Part shown: in pieces, positions 17,372-32,166 of the stretch
Position numbering within the stretch: the stretch's first letter is position 1
Layout: each line of letters begins with the position of its first letter
Assembly: GCA_019218415.1 (NCBI GenBank)
Contig: JAHUUL010000001.1
Span: 248,001-312,000 of the forward strand
Length of the DNA: 64,000 nucleotides
DNA from: Dermabacteraceae bacterium TAE3-ERU27
Lineage (GTDB): Bacteria > Actinomycetota > Actinomycetes > Actinomycetales > Dermabacteraceae
Direction: 5' to 3'
Translations under genes and position numbers: made by a program
The notes under the pieces: generated by a model
What the model was told of the DNA's origin: nothing
The model's database searches: none
Seen by the model: the letters and a program-made list of their open reading frames with translations, nothing else

Positions 17372-19447
17372 GTGAACAAAGAATCATCCCCAGGTATGAG
17401 TGGCGTATACGGCCACGGGTTTGCGCGGGTAGCGGCGGTTACGCTGCCGGTAGCACTGGCCGACCCCGCAACTAACGCCCAGCGTCATTTGGAGCAGGCG
17501 CGGCTGCTGCACGAACAGGCCGTGAGCCTCGCCGTTTTTTGCGAACTGGGGATCTCCGGCTATTCCCTGGACGATCTTTTTCTGCAGGCGCCGCTGCTCG
17601 ACGCGGTGGAGGAAGCGCTACTCACCGTGGCCGACGGCAGCCGCGGCCTCAGCCCCCTCCTGCTGGTTGGCGCGCCCCTGCGCTGGCGCAACCGCATCTA
17701 CAACTGTGCGGTAGCGATCCGGGATGGGCAGATTCTCGCGGCCGTCCCGAAAGCGAGCCTGCCGAACTACCGCGAGTTCTACGAACGCCGCCACTTCGCG
17801 CCGGGGGACGACATCGCCGGCGAAACGCTGCGCATCGCAGGCCGCGAGGTGCCGTTCGGCGTGCGCCAGCTCTTTACCGCGACCGACCTGCCGGGCTTCA
17901 CCGTGCACGTAGAGGTTTGCGAGGACATGTGGGTGCCGGTGCCGCCGAGCGCGCGCGCCGCGCTCGCCGGGGCCACCATCCTGACCAACCTGTCGGGCAG
18001 CCCCATCACCGTCGGTAAGGCCCGTGACAGGAAGCTGCTCGCCGCGTCGGCCTCCTCCCGCTGCGCCGCCGCCTACGTTTTTGCCGCCGCCGGGGAGGGC
18101 GAATCCAGCACCGACGTCACCTGGGACGGCCAGACATTCATCTACGAGGCAGGCGATCTGCTCGCCGAAACGGAGCGTTTCCCGCAGGGCGCGCGTGCCG
18201 CGATCGCCGACGTGGACCTCGACCGGCTCACCGGGGAGCGCTATCGGCAGGGCAGCTTCGACGATAACCGGCGGGCACACCCGGACGGCGACTACCTGGT
18301 GCACGAGTTCACCTTCGGGGCCGCGGCGCAGCCCGACGCGGGCGAACTGCGCCGCGAGGTGGACCGTTTCCCGTTCGTGCCGAACGACACCGACAAGCTG
18401 GCGCTGGACTGCTACGAGGCCTACAACATTCAGGTGTCTGCCCTGGTGCAGCGGCTGCGTTCCATCGGCGGAGACAAGCCGGGCGGCATCCGCCCCGTGA
18501 TCGGGGTTTCCGGCGGCCTGGACTCCACGCAGGCGCTGATCGTGTGCGCCCGCGCGATGGATCTGCTGGGGCGCTCCCGCAGCGACATCCTGGCCATCAC
18601 CATGCCGGGCTTCGCCACCAGCAAAGAGACCCGTTCCAATGCGGAGGAGCTCTCCACCCGCCTCGGCTGCACGTTCGAGGAGCTAGACATTCGCCCCGCC
18701 GCCACCAGCATGCTGAAAGCGATGGGGCATCCGGCGGGCGATGGCGAGCCCGTCTACGACGTCACGTTCGAGAACGTGCAGGCGGGCCTGCGCTACGACT
18801 ACCTGTTTAGGATCGCAAACCAGCGGCGCGGCATAGTTGTCGGCACCGGCGACCTTTCGGAACTGGCGCTCGGCTGGTGCACCTACGGGGTGGGGGACCA
18901 CATGTCCCATTACACGGTGAACAGTGGCGTCCCCAAGACCCTGATGCAGCACCTGATCCGCTGGGTGGTCAATTCGCAGCAGTTCGATGCCGACACCTCG
19001 CGGGTGCTCACCGCGATCCTGGAAACCGAGATCAGCCCCGAACTGATTCCGGTGGCCGACGGCGCGAAGCCGCAGTCCACGGAGGACTCCATCGGCCCCT
19101 ACGCGCTGCACGACTTCACCCTCTATCACCTGCTGCGGCGCGGTTACGGCCCCGGCAAGATCGCTTACCTGGCGCGTCGGGCCTGGGGCGACGCCGCGCA
19201 GGGAGACTGGCCGACCGGCTACCCGGAGGCAGACCGCACCGCTTATACGGCGGGGGAGATCCGGCACTGGCTGGAGGTGTTCATCCGCCGCTTCTTCGGT
19301 AACCAGTTCAAGCGCTCCGCCATTCCGAACGGGCCGAAGGTCATGGCGGGCGGATCGCTTTCGCCGCGCGGCGACTGGCGGATGCCCTCCGATGCCACCG
19401 CGCGTGCCTGGCTGGACGTGCTCGAGAGGGATGTACCCCGCGACTAG
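17372..19447 (+). CDS. nadE: Glutamine-dependent NAD(+) synthase
   Basis: Catalyses the last step of NAD biosynthesis, deamido-NAD + Gln + ATP to NAD. The 691-residue protein has the two-domain layout of the actinobacterial and eukaryotic enzymes. An N-terminal nitrilase-type glutaminase carries the Glu in CELGISGYS (about 58), the Lys in PKASLPNY (about 127) and the nucleophile in EVCEDMW (Cys183). The C-terminal synthase has the PP-loop GVSGGLDST near 378 and [11 protein letters not shown]. Ammonia passes between the sites by a tunnel in this family. GTG 17372 is the likely start; ATG 17396 is possible. It appears to be a single-gene unit. Confidence 0.95.
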   Translation: MNKESSPGMSGVYGHGFARVAAVTLPVALADPATNAQRHLEQARLLHEQAVSLAVFCELGISGYSLDDLFLQAPLLDAVEEALLTVADGSRGLSPLLLVGAPLRWRNRIYNCAVAIRDGQILAAVPKASLPNYREFYERRHFAPGDDIAGETLRIAGREVPFGVRQLFTATDLPGFTVHVEVCEDMWVPVPPSARAALAGATILTNLSGSPITVGKARDRKLLAASASSRCAAAYVFAAAGEGESSTDVTWDGQTFIYEAGDLLAETERFPQGARAAIADVDLDRLTGERYRQGSFDDNRRAHPDGDYLVHEFTFGAAAQPDAGELRREVDRFPFVPNDTDKLALDCYEAYNIQVSALVQRLRSIGGDKPGGIRPVIGVSGGLDSTQALIVCARAMDLLGRSRSDILAITMPGFATSKETRSNAEELSTRLGCTFEELDIRPAATSMLKAMGHPAGDGEPVYDVTFENVQAGLRYDYLFRIANQRRGIVVGTGDLSELALGWCTYGVGDHMSHYTVNSGVPKTLMQHLIRWVVNSQQFDADTSRVLTAILETEISPELIPVADGAKPQSTEDSIGPYALHDFTLYHLLRRGYGPGKIAYLARRAWGDAAQGDWPTGYPEADRTAYTAGEIRHWLEVFIRRFFGNQFKRSAIPNGPKVMAGGSLSPRGDWRMPSDATARAWLDVLERDVPRD

Positions 19448-19514
19448 GTGGGGTGGCGCACTACCCGCCCGCCAACTCGCCTCCCCGGCTAGGGGCGCGG
19501 GAAGGCGGGCGCGT

Positions 19515-19520
19515 AGAATG
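19515..19520 (+). promoter_or_regulatory. Candidate -10 of the lysC promoter
   Basis: TAGAAT at about 19515-19520 would give a 5' leader of roughly 40 bases. It follows a GC-rich hairpin (CCCGCC/GGCGGG) that could end the nadE transcript. Confidence 0.35.
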
Positions 19521-19566
19521 GCGGCGTCGCAGCTACAGGCAGCAGAAAAGAATTGCGGGTAAACGT

Positions 19567-21959
<2,393 letters not shown>

Positions 21960-21980
21960 TTTTTCCGATTTCGCTTTTGT

Positions 21981-22014
21981 GCCCCCGGAATACGGTTATT
22001 TCCGGGGGCGCTTT
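21981..22014 (+). terminator. Terminator of lysC-asd
   Basis: A 10-bp perfect stem (GCCCCCGGAA with TTCCGGGGGC) followed by GCTTT, 20 bases after asd. Confidence 0.75.
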
Positions 22015-22063
22015 GCGCGATAGTGCTCACTGATACGCGCCAGGTATGCCGAGGGGCACAAAT

Positions 22064-25378
<3,315 letters not shown>

Positions 25379-25404
25379 CGCTAAAGCGGTAGAGAACAGG
25401 CAAT

Positions 25405-25436
25405 GGCCCCGGCGGTGCGTATGCACCTCCGGGGCC
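25405..25436 (+). terminator. Terminator of the rml operon
   Basis: A 14-bp stem (GGCCCCGG-GGTGC with GCACC-CCGGGGCC, one mismatch) and a GTAT loop lie 26 bases after the rmlC-D stop. Confidence 0.7.
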
Positions 25437-25490
25437 TGCTCATTGCTAGCGCTGCGGCTTGACTTTGCGGTTTTTGCGCCGGGGCGTGGT

Positions 25491-25594
25491 TACGTTTGGG
25501 TGCACTTTGTGTGGGTTAAACCGGCTTTTCACAGCGGTTAGTGCACCCAAATGTTAAGGGGTGGGAATTAACAGCGCTAACTGCACCCAAACGT
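25491..25594. repeat. Intergenic repeat copy B with TTTGGGTGCA boxes
   Basis: Matches 9027-9130 in reverse orientation over about 100 bases. Boxes: TACGTTTGGGTGCAC at 25491-25505, inverted GTGCACCCAAATGT at 25541-25554, and CTGCACCCAAACGT at 25581-25594. The last two start 40 bases apart, the same as in copy A. The stretches between boxes are nearly identical in the two copies, including the core GGTTAAACCGGCTTTTCACA. The outer boxes could pair into a 13-15 bp stem. Confidence 0.8.
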
Positions 25595-25797
25595 AACCGG
25601 GAAACAATAGACACCGGGCCTGACGTCAAGGCGCGGAGGAAGTCTGGGCCGGGTGGTGAGAGTGGGCATCACCCGGCCGCAGGGGCGCCCGGCTAGCTGA
25701 GATCAACCCGCGCTAAGCGGTGAACTTGCCAAGCGCCCGCCTGAAACCCGAAAGTCCAGCTAGGCATGGAGCGGGAAGAAGGCGGGCTGTGCCGTGC
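25595..25797. other. Non-coding stretch with hairpins before the ndh 3' end
   Basis: No gene is seen here. GGCCGGGTGGTG and CATCACCCGGCC (25648-25679) form a 12-bp stem. GCCCGCCT (about 25736) and AGGCGGGC (about 25783) form a wider stem that could end the minus-strand ndh transcript. Confidence 0.5.
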
Positions 25798-27114
25798 CTA
25801 GCGCTGCGGCTTGCCCTGCGAGCGGATGTCGCCCAGGATCGGGTTCGGCTGGTGCGAGGAACGGGTACCGCCGTAAAGCGAGAGCAGGTTGCTCATCACG
25901 GCCTTGCGGTTGCGGTGGCCCAGCATCGCTTTCACGTGCACCAGAATCCAGGTCAACCAGCCAACCGACCCGGAAAGGGTAGGCAGGCCCGGCATTTCGG
26001 CTAGCGCCGCCCGGCGACCGATGGTGGCCATGATGCCCAGGTTCTTGTAGGTGAAGGGCAGGGCGGGTTCGCCGCGCAGCTCGCGGGCGATATTTTCACC
26101 GACGCACGCCCCCTGTTGCAGCGCGGGCTGAGCCAGCTGCGGTAGCGGCTCGGGGGTGAGGGCGATATCCCCGGCGGCATAGGTGTTCTTGAGGCCCTTG
26201 ACCCTCAGGTATTCGTCGGTCTCTACCCGGCCGCCCTTGCCCTGGGGCAGGCCCCAGTTGGCCACCGCCTCGTCAACCCCGACGCCGGCCGCCCAGATGG
26301 TGATATCGGAGGGTACGCTGCTGCCGTCGGCCAGCTTGATGGAACGCTCTCCGACCTCCTCCACTCCCAGGCCCAGCCGCAGGGTGACACCGCGCTTTTC
26401 CAGCTCTTTCGCGGCGTAGCGGCGGGAACCGGCGCGGTAGGGCTTGAGTAGTTCCTTGCCGCGCTGCAGCAGCGTTATCTCTAGCGTGCCGGGATCAATC
26501 TCCGGGTAGAGGATGTCCAGTTCCTGGGCGCGGAAGTCGGCTAGCGCGCCCGCGATCTCCACCCCGGTTGGTCCGCCGCCGACGATAGAGACGCGCAGCC
26601 TGCGGCCGTCGCTGCGCCGGGCGGCGCGCTCCAGCTCCTGGAAGATGCGGTCCCTGATCGCCACGGCCTGCACGCGGGTGTACATCGGCATGGCGTTTTC
26701 CGCCGCTCCGGGGGTACCGAAAAAGTTCGTGGTGGCGCCGCTGGCGATCACCAGGTGGTCGTAGGGCATGTGGGCGCCGTCGGCCATCAGGACCTCCCGC
26801 GCCTCATGGTCGATTCCGACCACGTTGCCCTGCCAAAACCGCAGGTTCGGGGAGCGTAGCGAGAAGCTGCGCAGGCTCATGGTGACGTCTCCGGGGTTTA
26901 GCCCCGCGGTTGCCACCTGGAACAGGAGAGGCTGAAAAGTCTTGTAAACGTTCCTGTCTACCAGGGTCACCTGCACGCGTTCCTTACGCAGGGCGCGTAC
27001 CGTGCCGACTCCCGCGAAGCCGCCGCCCAGCACCACCACATGCGGCCAGGCGCCGGCTTTGCCGGGGGCTTTGGGGCGCGGGGAAAAGCTCTTAAACAGG
27101 TCTTTTATAAACAT
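25798..27114 (-). CDS. ndh: Type II NADH dehydrogenase (NDH-2)
   Basis: A 438-residue FAD-dependent NADH:quinone oxidoreductase of the non-proton-pumping type. Two dinucleotide-binding motifs are clear: GGGFAGVGTVRAL near residue 32 for FAD, and VGGGPTGVEIAGAL near 190 for NADH. FQPLLFQVATAG, WAAGV near 290 and TYAAGD near 320 complete the family pattern. The C-terminal about 80 residues, with GSVGWLTWILVHVKAML, form the amphipathic membrane anchor. It is a single gene transcribed away from sbcD. Confidence 0.92.
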   Translation of the reverse strand: MFIKDLFKSFSPRPKAPGKAGAWPHVVVLGGGFAGVGTVRALRKERVQVTLVDRNVYKTFQPLLFQVATAGLNPGDVTMSLRSFSLRSPNLRFWQGNVVGIDHEAREVLMADGAHMPYDHLVIASGATTNFFGTPGAAENAMPMYTRVQAVAIRDRIFQELERAARRSDGRRLRVSIVGGGPTGVEIAGALADFRAQELDILYPEIDPGTLEITLLQRGKELLKPYRAGSRRYAAKELEKRGVTLRLGLGVEEVGERSIKLADGSSVPSDITIWAAGVGVDEAVANWGLPQGKGGRVETDEYLRVKGLKNTYAAGDIALTPEPLPQLAQPALQQGACVGENIARELRGEPALPFTYKNLGIMATIGRRAALAEMPGLPTLSGSVGWLTWILVHVKAMLGHRNRKAVMSNLLSLYGGTRSSHQPNPILGDIRSQGKPQR

Positions 27115-27219
27115 GGCTACGTTTCACCTAGGGAGAAGTCTTCCGGCTAACCCTATATCCCCATTTATGCCGTGGGCTATTCGCAGCGCGCCGTGCCTTA
27201 CGGCGTCGGTGGGTAAAAG

Positions 27220-27225
27220 TAGGCT
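27220..27225 (+). promoter_or_regulatory. -10 hexamer for a leaderless sbcD transcript
   Basis: TAGGCT ends six bases before ATG 27232; no ribosome site is present. Confidence 0.5.
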
Positions 27226-27231
27226 TGCACC

Positions 27232-28434
27232 ATGCTGATCTTGCACACCTCCGACTGGCATCTGGGACGCACCCTGCACGGGGTTGATCTCAGCGAATAC
27301 CAACGCGCATTTCAGAAATTTTTGCTGGATCTGGTGCGGGAACGCAAGGTGGATGCGGTGGTCATTCCGGGGGACGTGTATGACCGTGCTGTGCCGCCCC
27401 TGGACGCGGTGCGGCTGCTGAACGAGACGCTGGCGGCGCTCGCCAAGGAAACCACGGTGATCTTGACCCCCGGGAACCACGATTCGGCCACCCGGTTGGG
27501 ATTCGGCCGGGAGCTAATGCGTTCCGGTATCCATTTGCTGACAGACACGGCGGGGATCGCGCACCCGGTGGAAATGGCCGACGAACACGGCCCCGTGCTG
27601 TTCTTCGGCCTGCCCTACCTGGAACCGGACATGGCGCGCTACGAGCTGGCCGGGGAGGACGGCGAACTGCTGGCCCGCAGCCACGAGGCGGTAACTCGCG
27701 CGGCCATGGCACGGGTGCGGGGCAGGCTGGAAGAGTATTCGCTGACCCACGGGATACAGTCGCGCGCGGTGGTGTTGGCGCACACCTTCGTAACCGGCGG
27801 TAGCGGCTGCGATTCGGAACGCGATCTGCGCGTAGGCGGCGTAGATAGCGTGGGTGCGGCCGCGTTCCACGGGGTGGATTACGTGGCGCTTGGCCACCTG
27901 CACGGTCAGCAGTGCGTGCCCGCGCAGGACGGCCCCGGCAAGAACCCGCTGCTCTACTATTCCGGTTCTCCGCTGGCCTATTCCTTCTCCGAAAAGAACC
28001 ACCGCAAGGGTGTTTTGTTGGTGGAACTGGGCGCTCCCGGGGCCGACGGCACGCGGGCGCAGATAGAGGTGGAGAAGGTGGCGGCTCCCGTGCCCCGCAG
28101 GTTGAGCGAGGTGCGCGGCAGCCTGGAGGAAATCCTGGCGCTTGCGGAAACGTACGGTGACGATTGGCTGCACGCGGTGGTGACCGATCCGCAGCGGCCC
28201 GCGCAGATGCAGGAGCGGCTGCGCGCGGCCTTCCCGCACCTGCTGCTGCTGGAGTACCGCCCGCAGGGCGGGGAGCACCGGCACGGCGTGAAGCGGGTCA
28301 GTTCCGCCAGGGATCCGCGCGAGGTGATGGACGAGTTCTATCGCTACTTCCTGGGGGCCGACCCCGACGAAAAGGCGCGCGAGGTGCTGGCGGCGGCCTA
28401 CGAACGGGCGCGGGGAGAGGAACGCAGCGCATGA
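27232..28434 (+). CDS. sbcD: Exonuclease SbcCD, subunit D
   Basis: The Mre11-type nuclease subunit, which cuts DNA hairpins and protein-blocked ends with SbcC. Metal-binding phosphoesterase motifs appear in order: HTSDWHLGR at the N-terminus, GDVYDRAVP near 48, PGNHDSATR near 80, and VALGHLHGQ near 222. The protein is 400 residues, normal for SbcD. The gene ends in an ATGA overlap with sbcC. It is the first gene of a two-gene unit that reads away from ndh. Confidence 0.95.
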   Translation: MLILHTSDWHLGRTLHGVDLSEYQRAFQKFLLDLVRERKVDAVVIPGDVYDRAVPPLDAVRLLNETLAALAKETTVILTPGNHDSATRLGFGRELMRSGIHLLTDTAGIAHPVEMADEHGPVLFFGLPYLEPDMARYELAGEDGELLARSHEAVTRAAMARVRGRLEEYSLTHGIQSRAVVLAHTFVTGGSGCDSERDLRVGGVDSVGAAAFHGVDYVALGHLHGQQCVPAQDGPGKNPLLYYSGSPLAYSFSEKNHRKGVLLVELGAPGADGTRAQIEVEKVAAPVPRRLSEVRGSLEEILALAETYGDDWLHAVVTDPQRPAQMQERLRAAFPHLLLLEYRPQGGEHRHGVKRVSSARDPREVMDEFYRYFLGADPDEKAREVLAAAYERARGEERSA

Positions 28435-31400
28435 GGCTACACCGGCTCAAATTGTGCGGCATCGGGCCGTTCCGGGAAGAGTTCGAGATCGACTTCTCCC
28501 GCCTGGGAGCGTCGGGACTGTTCCTGCTGGAGGGGCCGACCGGCTCGGGCAAATCCACGGTGCTGGATGCGATCGTGTTTGCTCTCTACGGGGACGTAGC
28601 GGGGGAGGCCCGTGGCAAGGGACGGATACGTTCGCAGTATTCGCGCCCTAGCGAACCCAGCTCGGTTGATCTGGTGTTCGAGACGGGCAGCGGTATCTAC
28701 CGGGTATGGCGCAGCCCGGAGTACCAGCGCCCCAAGCAGCGCGGCGAGGGCTTCACCAAGGAACAGGCGAAGGCCAAGCTCTGGCGTATCACCAGCCCGG
28801 ACGCAATCGCCGCGGTGATGGCCGACGATCCGCAGGCGCTCGGCGGAATCGAACCCGTGGCCACCCGGATAGACGAGGTGGGGCGGGAGATCACCGCCGC
28901 CGTCGGCCTGAACCGGGAACAGTTCAGCCAGACCGTGGTGCTGCCGCAGGGTGAGTTCGCGCGCTTCCTGCGAGCCAAAACGGACGAACGCCGCGCCGTG
29001 CTACAGAAAATCTTTGCCACGGAGATCTACGAGCGGATCGAGGATCAGCTCGCGCAGGAACGCAGGGGAGTGGAGCGCGAACGCGAAGCGGCGCTCACGA
29101 AACTGCGCGCGGCCCTGGGCAGCCTGTGCGATGCGGCGCGCCTGGACGAAGAAAAAACGGCGGCGCTGGATGAAAGCCTGGGCAGCGACGAGGCGACGCG
29201 GGAACTGTGCGCGCAGGTACTGACCGACCTCACCGAAAAACGCGACACCGCCGCCGAGCAGCTTCAGGCCGCCGATGAGCGCCGCGCGACCAGCGAAAAA
29301 GCCCGTGACGCCGCCAGGCAGGCCAGCGCTCTGGCGCAGCAGAAAGCGCAGCTGGATGGTCTGGAAAAGCGCCTCGCCGAAGGGCGAGAGGAAAATGCGC
29401 GGCTACGGGAACTGCTGGCCACGGACGAACGCGCCAACGCTGCCGCCCCGGCCCTGCGGGAAGAAACGCAGGCGGGGGAAGCACTGCGCGGGGCACAAGA
29501 AGACCTGCGCACGGCCTGGGAGCGGGCCGAGCGGGACGACGAAGCGCCGACGCACGCCGATGACGCTTTGGCTACCCGGCTGGAAAGCGAAGCCGACGCC
29601 GCGTCGCGCGCGGCCGGTGCGCTGGATGCTGCCTTGCGGCTTGAAGCGGGGCTGGATGAGCGCGAAAAAGCCATCGCAGCGGAGGAAACTCGGCTAGAAG
29701 AACAGCGGGAATCCCTGGAAAAGGACGCGGCCACGCTGAGGCAGCGGCCCGAGGAAGAAGAGAGCCTGCGAGGGCGACTCGTCGTGCAGGAAAACCTGGC
29801 GCGCGGCGAAAACGAGGCGCGCGAACGGCTGGCCGCCGCGGAACTGGTAAAAACGGCTGCGGAAGAGGCTCGGCGACTTGCCAAACAGGTGCAGAAGGCG
29901 GAGTCGGCCCTGGAAGAACTGGCTAAAAAGGCCACCGCGGCGGTGACGGAAGAAGCCCGGCTGCGCCGGGCCCGGATCGCGGCGGTGGCGTTTGACCTGG
30001 CGGAAAACCTGAACTACGGGGAACCCTGTCCGGTGTGCGGCAGCGCCGAGCACCCGCAGCCCGCGCAAAGCGACGGTCCCAAACCGAGCGACGCAGACGT
30101 GGCAGAGGCCGAGGAAGCGCGCGCCACCGCGGAAACGGACTTCAATAACGCCCGTACGGCCCTGGCCGGGGACGCGGAACGGCTGCGCGGCCTGCGGGAA
30201 AAGAGCCAGCAGCTGACCCCGCAGCAGGCGGCCGCGGAGGTGGCGGAAAGAAAAACCCGGCTCGCCCAGGCGAAGAAAGCGGCCGAGGAGAAACTGGGTC
30301 TAGAGAAAACGCTGGCCGAGTACGCCGAAGAAACCCTGCGCCTGGATAGGGCGCTGCAGGAGGGGCGCGTAAAACTGGCTGCCGCTAAGAGCGCGCTCGC
30401 AGAAAAGAAGACCGCCCTGGCGGCAGACCAGAAGACCTGCGCGGAGGGCAAAGCGGAATACGCCAGCGTAAAAGCGCGGGTGGATACCCTGCGCGTGCAG
30501 GAAAACCACTGCCGGGAACTGTCGGGCCTAGTGCGAGGGCTGGACGGCGCAGAAAAGCAGCTTGCGCGGCGGCGGGAAACGCTGGCCGCCACGCTCGCAG
30601 AAAACGGTTTCGTAAACGCGCAGGCGGCGCGGCAGGCGCAGCTGTCGGCGCAGCAGCGAGACACCTACCGGGAAAAGGTTGCGTGCTACGATTCCGACGC
30701 GCAGCGTCTCGCCGTCGGCCTGGAAGCGCCGGGCGTGGCGGAGGCCGACGGCAGCGCGGAGAGCCTGCGGCGCCTCGGTGAAGTTCTCGCCGAGAAAAGC
30801 GCGGCGTTGGAGGAAGCGAACGCTTTCGCGGGGGCTGCCCGTTCCGCCGCCGCGCTGGCACAAGACACCCTGGCGCGCGCGGAAACGGCGCGGCAACGCC
30901 TGGAGGACGCCCTGCGGGAGGGCGCTGCGGTGCGTGAACGCGCAGACCTGATCTACCGGGTGGCGCAGCTTGCCACCGGCAACGACAAAACGGCGGGCGC
31001 GGTACGGCTCTCCACGTTCGTGCTCATGCGTCGCTTCGACGATGTACTCGGCGCGGCCAACAGCCACCTCAGCAAGATGTCGCGGGGGCAGTTCGAGATC
31101 GCGCGAAGCGCGGGCGGCAGCCGGGGCAAGACCGGCCTCGACGTAGAAGTGATCGATGCCCTGACGGGCCGCGCCCGCCCTGCCGATACCCTCTCCGGTG
31201 GCGAAACGTTCTACGTCTCGCTCTCCCTCGCGCTCGGCCTGGCCGACGTGGTGACCGCAGAAGCGGGCGGGATCGAACTGGGCACCCTGTTTATCGACGA
31301 GGGTTTCGGCTCGCTCGACGGCGAACGGCTAGACACCGTGATGGCGGATCTGCTGAGCCTGAGCAGCCACGGCCGCACCGTCGGCCTGGTCAGTCACGTC

Positions 31401-31484
31401 GAGGAACTCAAGCGCAGCATTCCCGACCGGATCCGGGTCCGCCGGGGCAGAGACGGCGCCTCCACCCTCGAAGTTGTTGCTTGA
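28431..31484 (+). CDS. sbcC: Exonuclease SbcCD, subunit C
   Basis: The Rad50-type ATPase subunit, 1017 residues. It has a split ABC head: Walker A EGPTGSGKST near residue 37 at one end, and signature DTLSGGETF near 920 with Walker B LFIDEGFGSLD near 945 at the other. The two halves are joined by about 700 residues of Ala/Glu/Arg-rich coiled coil with the zinc hook CPVC (CPVCGSAEHPQP) in the middle, near 533. The ATG at 28431 overlaps the sbcD stop by four bases, which fixes the start. The complex should process hairpins and stalled ends. Confidence 0.95.
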   Translation: MRLHRLKLCGIGPFREEFEIDFSRLGASGLFLLEGPTGSGKSTVLDAIVFALYGDVAGEARGKGRIRSQYSRPSEPSSVDLVFETGSGIYRVWRSPEYQRPKQRGEGFTKEQAKAKLWRITSPDAIAAVMADDPQALGGIEPVATRIDEVGREITAAVGLNREQFSQTVVLPQGEFARFLRAKTDERRAVLQKIFATEIYERIEDQLAQERRGVEREREAALTKLRAALGSLCDAARLDEEKTAALDESLGSDEATRELCAQVLTDLTEKRDTAAEQLQAADERRATSEKARDAARQASALAQQKAQLDGLEKRLAEGREENARLRELLATDERANAAAPALREETQAGEALRGAQEDLRTAWERAERDDEAPTHADDALATRLESEADAASRAAGALDAALRLEAGLDEREKAIAAEETRLEEQRESLEKDAATLRQRPEEEESLRGRLVVQENLARGENEARERLAAAELVKTAAEEARRLAKQVQKAESALEELAKKATAAVTEEARLRRARIAAVAFDLAENLNYGEPCPVCGSAEHPQPAQSDGPKPSDADVAEAEEARATAETDFNNARTALAGDAERLRGLREKSQQLTPQQAAAEVAERKTRLAQAKKAAEEKLGLEKTLAEYAEETLRLDRALQEGRVKLAAAKSALAEKKTALAADQKTCAEGKAEYASVKARVDTLRVQENHCRELSGLVRGLDGAEKQLARRRETLAATLAENGFVNAQAARQAQLSAQQRDTYREKVACYDSDAQRLAVGLEAPGVAEADGSAESLRRLGEVLAEKSAALEEANAFAGAARSAAALAQDTLARAETARQRLEDALREGAAVRERADLIYRVAQLATGNDKTAGAVRLSTFVLMRRFDDVLGAANSHLSKMSRGQFEIARSAGGSRGKTGLDVEVIDALTGRARPADTLSGGETFYVSLSLALGLADVVTAEAGGIELGTLFIDEGFGSLDGERLDTVMADLLSLSSHGRTVGLVSHVEELKRSIPDRIRVRRGRDGASTLEVVA

Positions 31485-31606
31485 AACACGGTTACTAGCC
31501 CGTCATAGCCGCAAAGTAAATATGTTTTAGCCCTTACTCGCTAACCGTGGCCTAGCCAGGGCGTGCGTGGCAGCATGAATTACGCACCGCAAAGAAAGGG
31601 CCGGGA

Positions 31607-32113
31607 ATGGGACCAGTACAGGCCGAAACCCTAGTTGGGATTGGCACGCTGCTCGTACTGGTGCTCGGCACGCTGGGGATTATTTTCCCGGTGCTGCCCG
31701 GCTCCCTGCTCGTGTTGGCGGGCCTCGGAATCTGGGCGTTTTTCATCCCCGGTTGGCACGGCTGGCTGCCCCTAGCGGTGGCCGGCCCGCTGGTCGTGGC
31801 GGGGGCGCTCGCAAGTTTCCTGCTCGCGGGGAAAACCGTGCGGGAAAGGCAGGTGCCGCAGCGTTCCCTGCTGATAGCGGTGGTCGGAGCGATAGTCGGC
31901 ATTTTCGCGATCCCGTTCCTGGGGCTATTCATCGGGTTTTCGCTCGGACTGTTTGGGGCGGAATACCTGCGCTTGAAAGCCGCCTATCCCGCCTGGGAAT
32001 CCGCGCTCGCGGTACTTAAATCCGTGGGGCTCGGAATCCTGCTTGAGCTGGCAGCCGCGCTGTCGGCGCTTACAGTATGGAGCCTGGTGGTGTTGCACTT
32101 CTGGCTCGGCTAA
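31607..32113 (+). CDS. DUF456 domain membrane protein
   Basis: A 168-residue integral membrane protein of unknown function. Four to five hydrophobic segments cover nearly all of it, with the DUF456 pattern GTLGIIFPVLPGSLLVLAGL near residue 20, a glycine-rich repeat IVGIFAIPFLGLFIGFSLGLF near 95 and AEYLR after it. The short loop KTVRERQVPQRS is basic and probably cytoplasmic. It lies in front of the peptide transporter with a hairpin between, so co-transcription is possible but not certain. Confidence 0.8.
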   Translation: MGPVQAETLVGIGTLLVLVLGTLGIIFPVLPGSLLVLAGLGIWAFFIPGWHGWLPLAVAGPLVVAGALASFLLAGKTVRERQVPQRSLLIAVVGAIVGIFAIPFLGLFIGFSLGLFGAEYLRLKAAYPAWESALAVLKSVGLGILLELAAALSALTVWSLVVLHFWLG

Positions 32114-32117
32114 AAAC

Positions 32118-32142
32118 CTCCCCGCCGCGCTTTGGCGGGGAG
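32118..32142 (+). terminator. Hairpin between the DUF456 gene and the peptide transporter
   Basis: CTCCCCGCC and GGCGGGGAG pair with a seven-base loop. There is no T tract, so it may be a processing or attenuation site and not a full terminator. Confidence 0.4.
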
Positions 32143-32166
32143 CGAGAAACGAAAGAAAAGGTAGGC

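Noticed and set aside
21981..22014. CRISPR-like or riboswitch structure in intergenic hairpins
   Set aside because: All hairpins seen are single stems at gene ends. No set of regularly spaced direct repeats and no known riboswitch core was found in the window.
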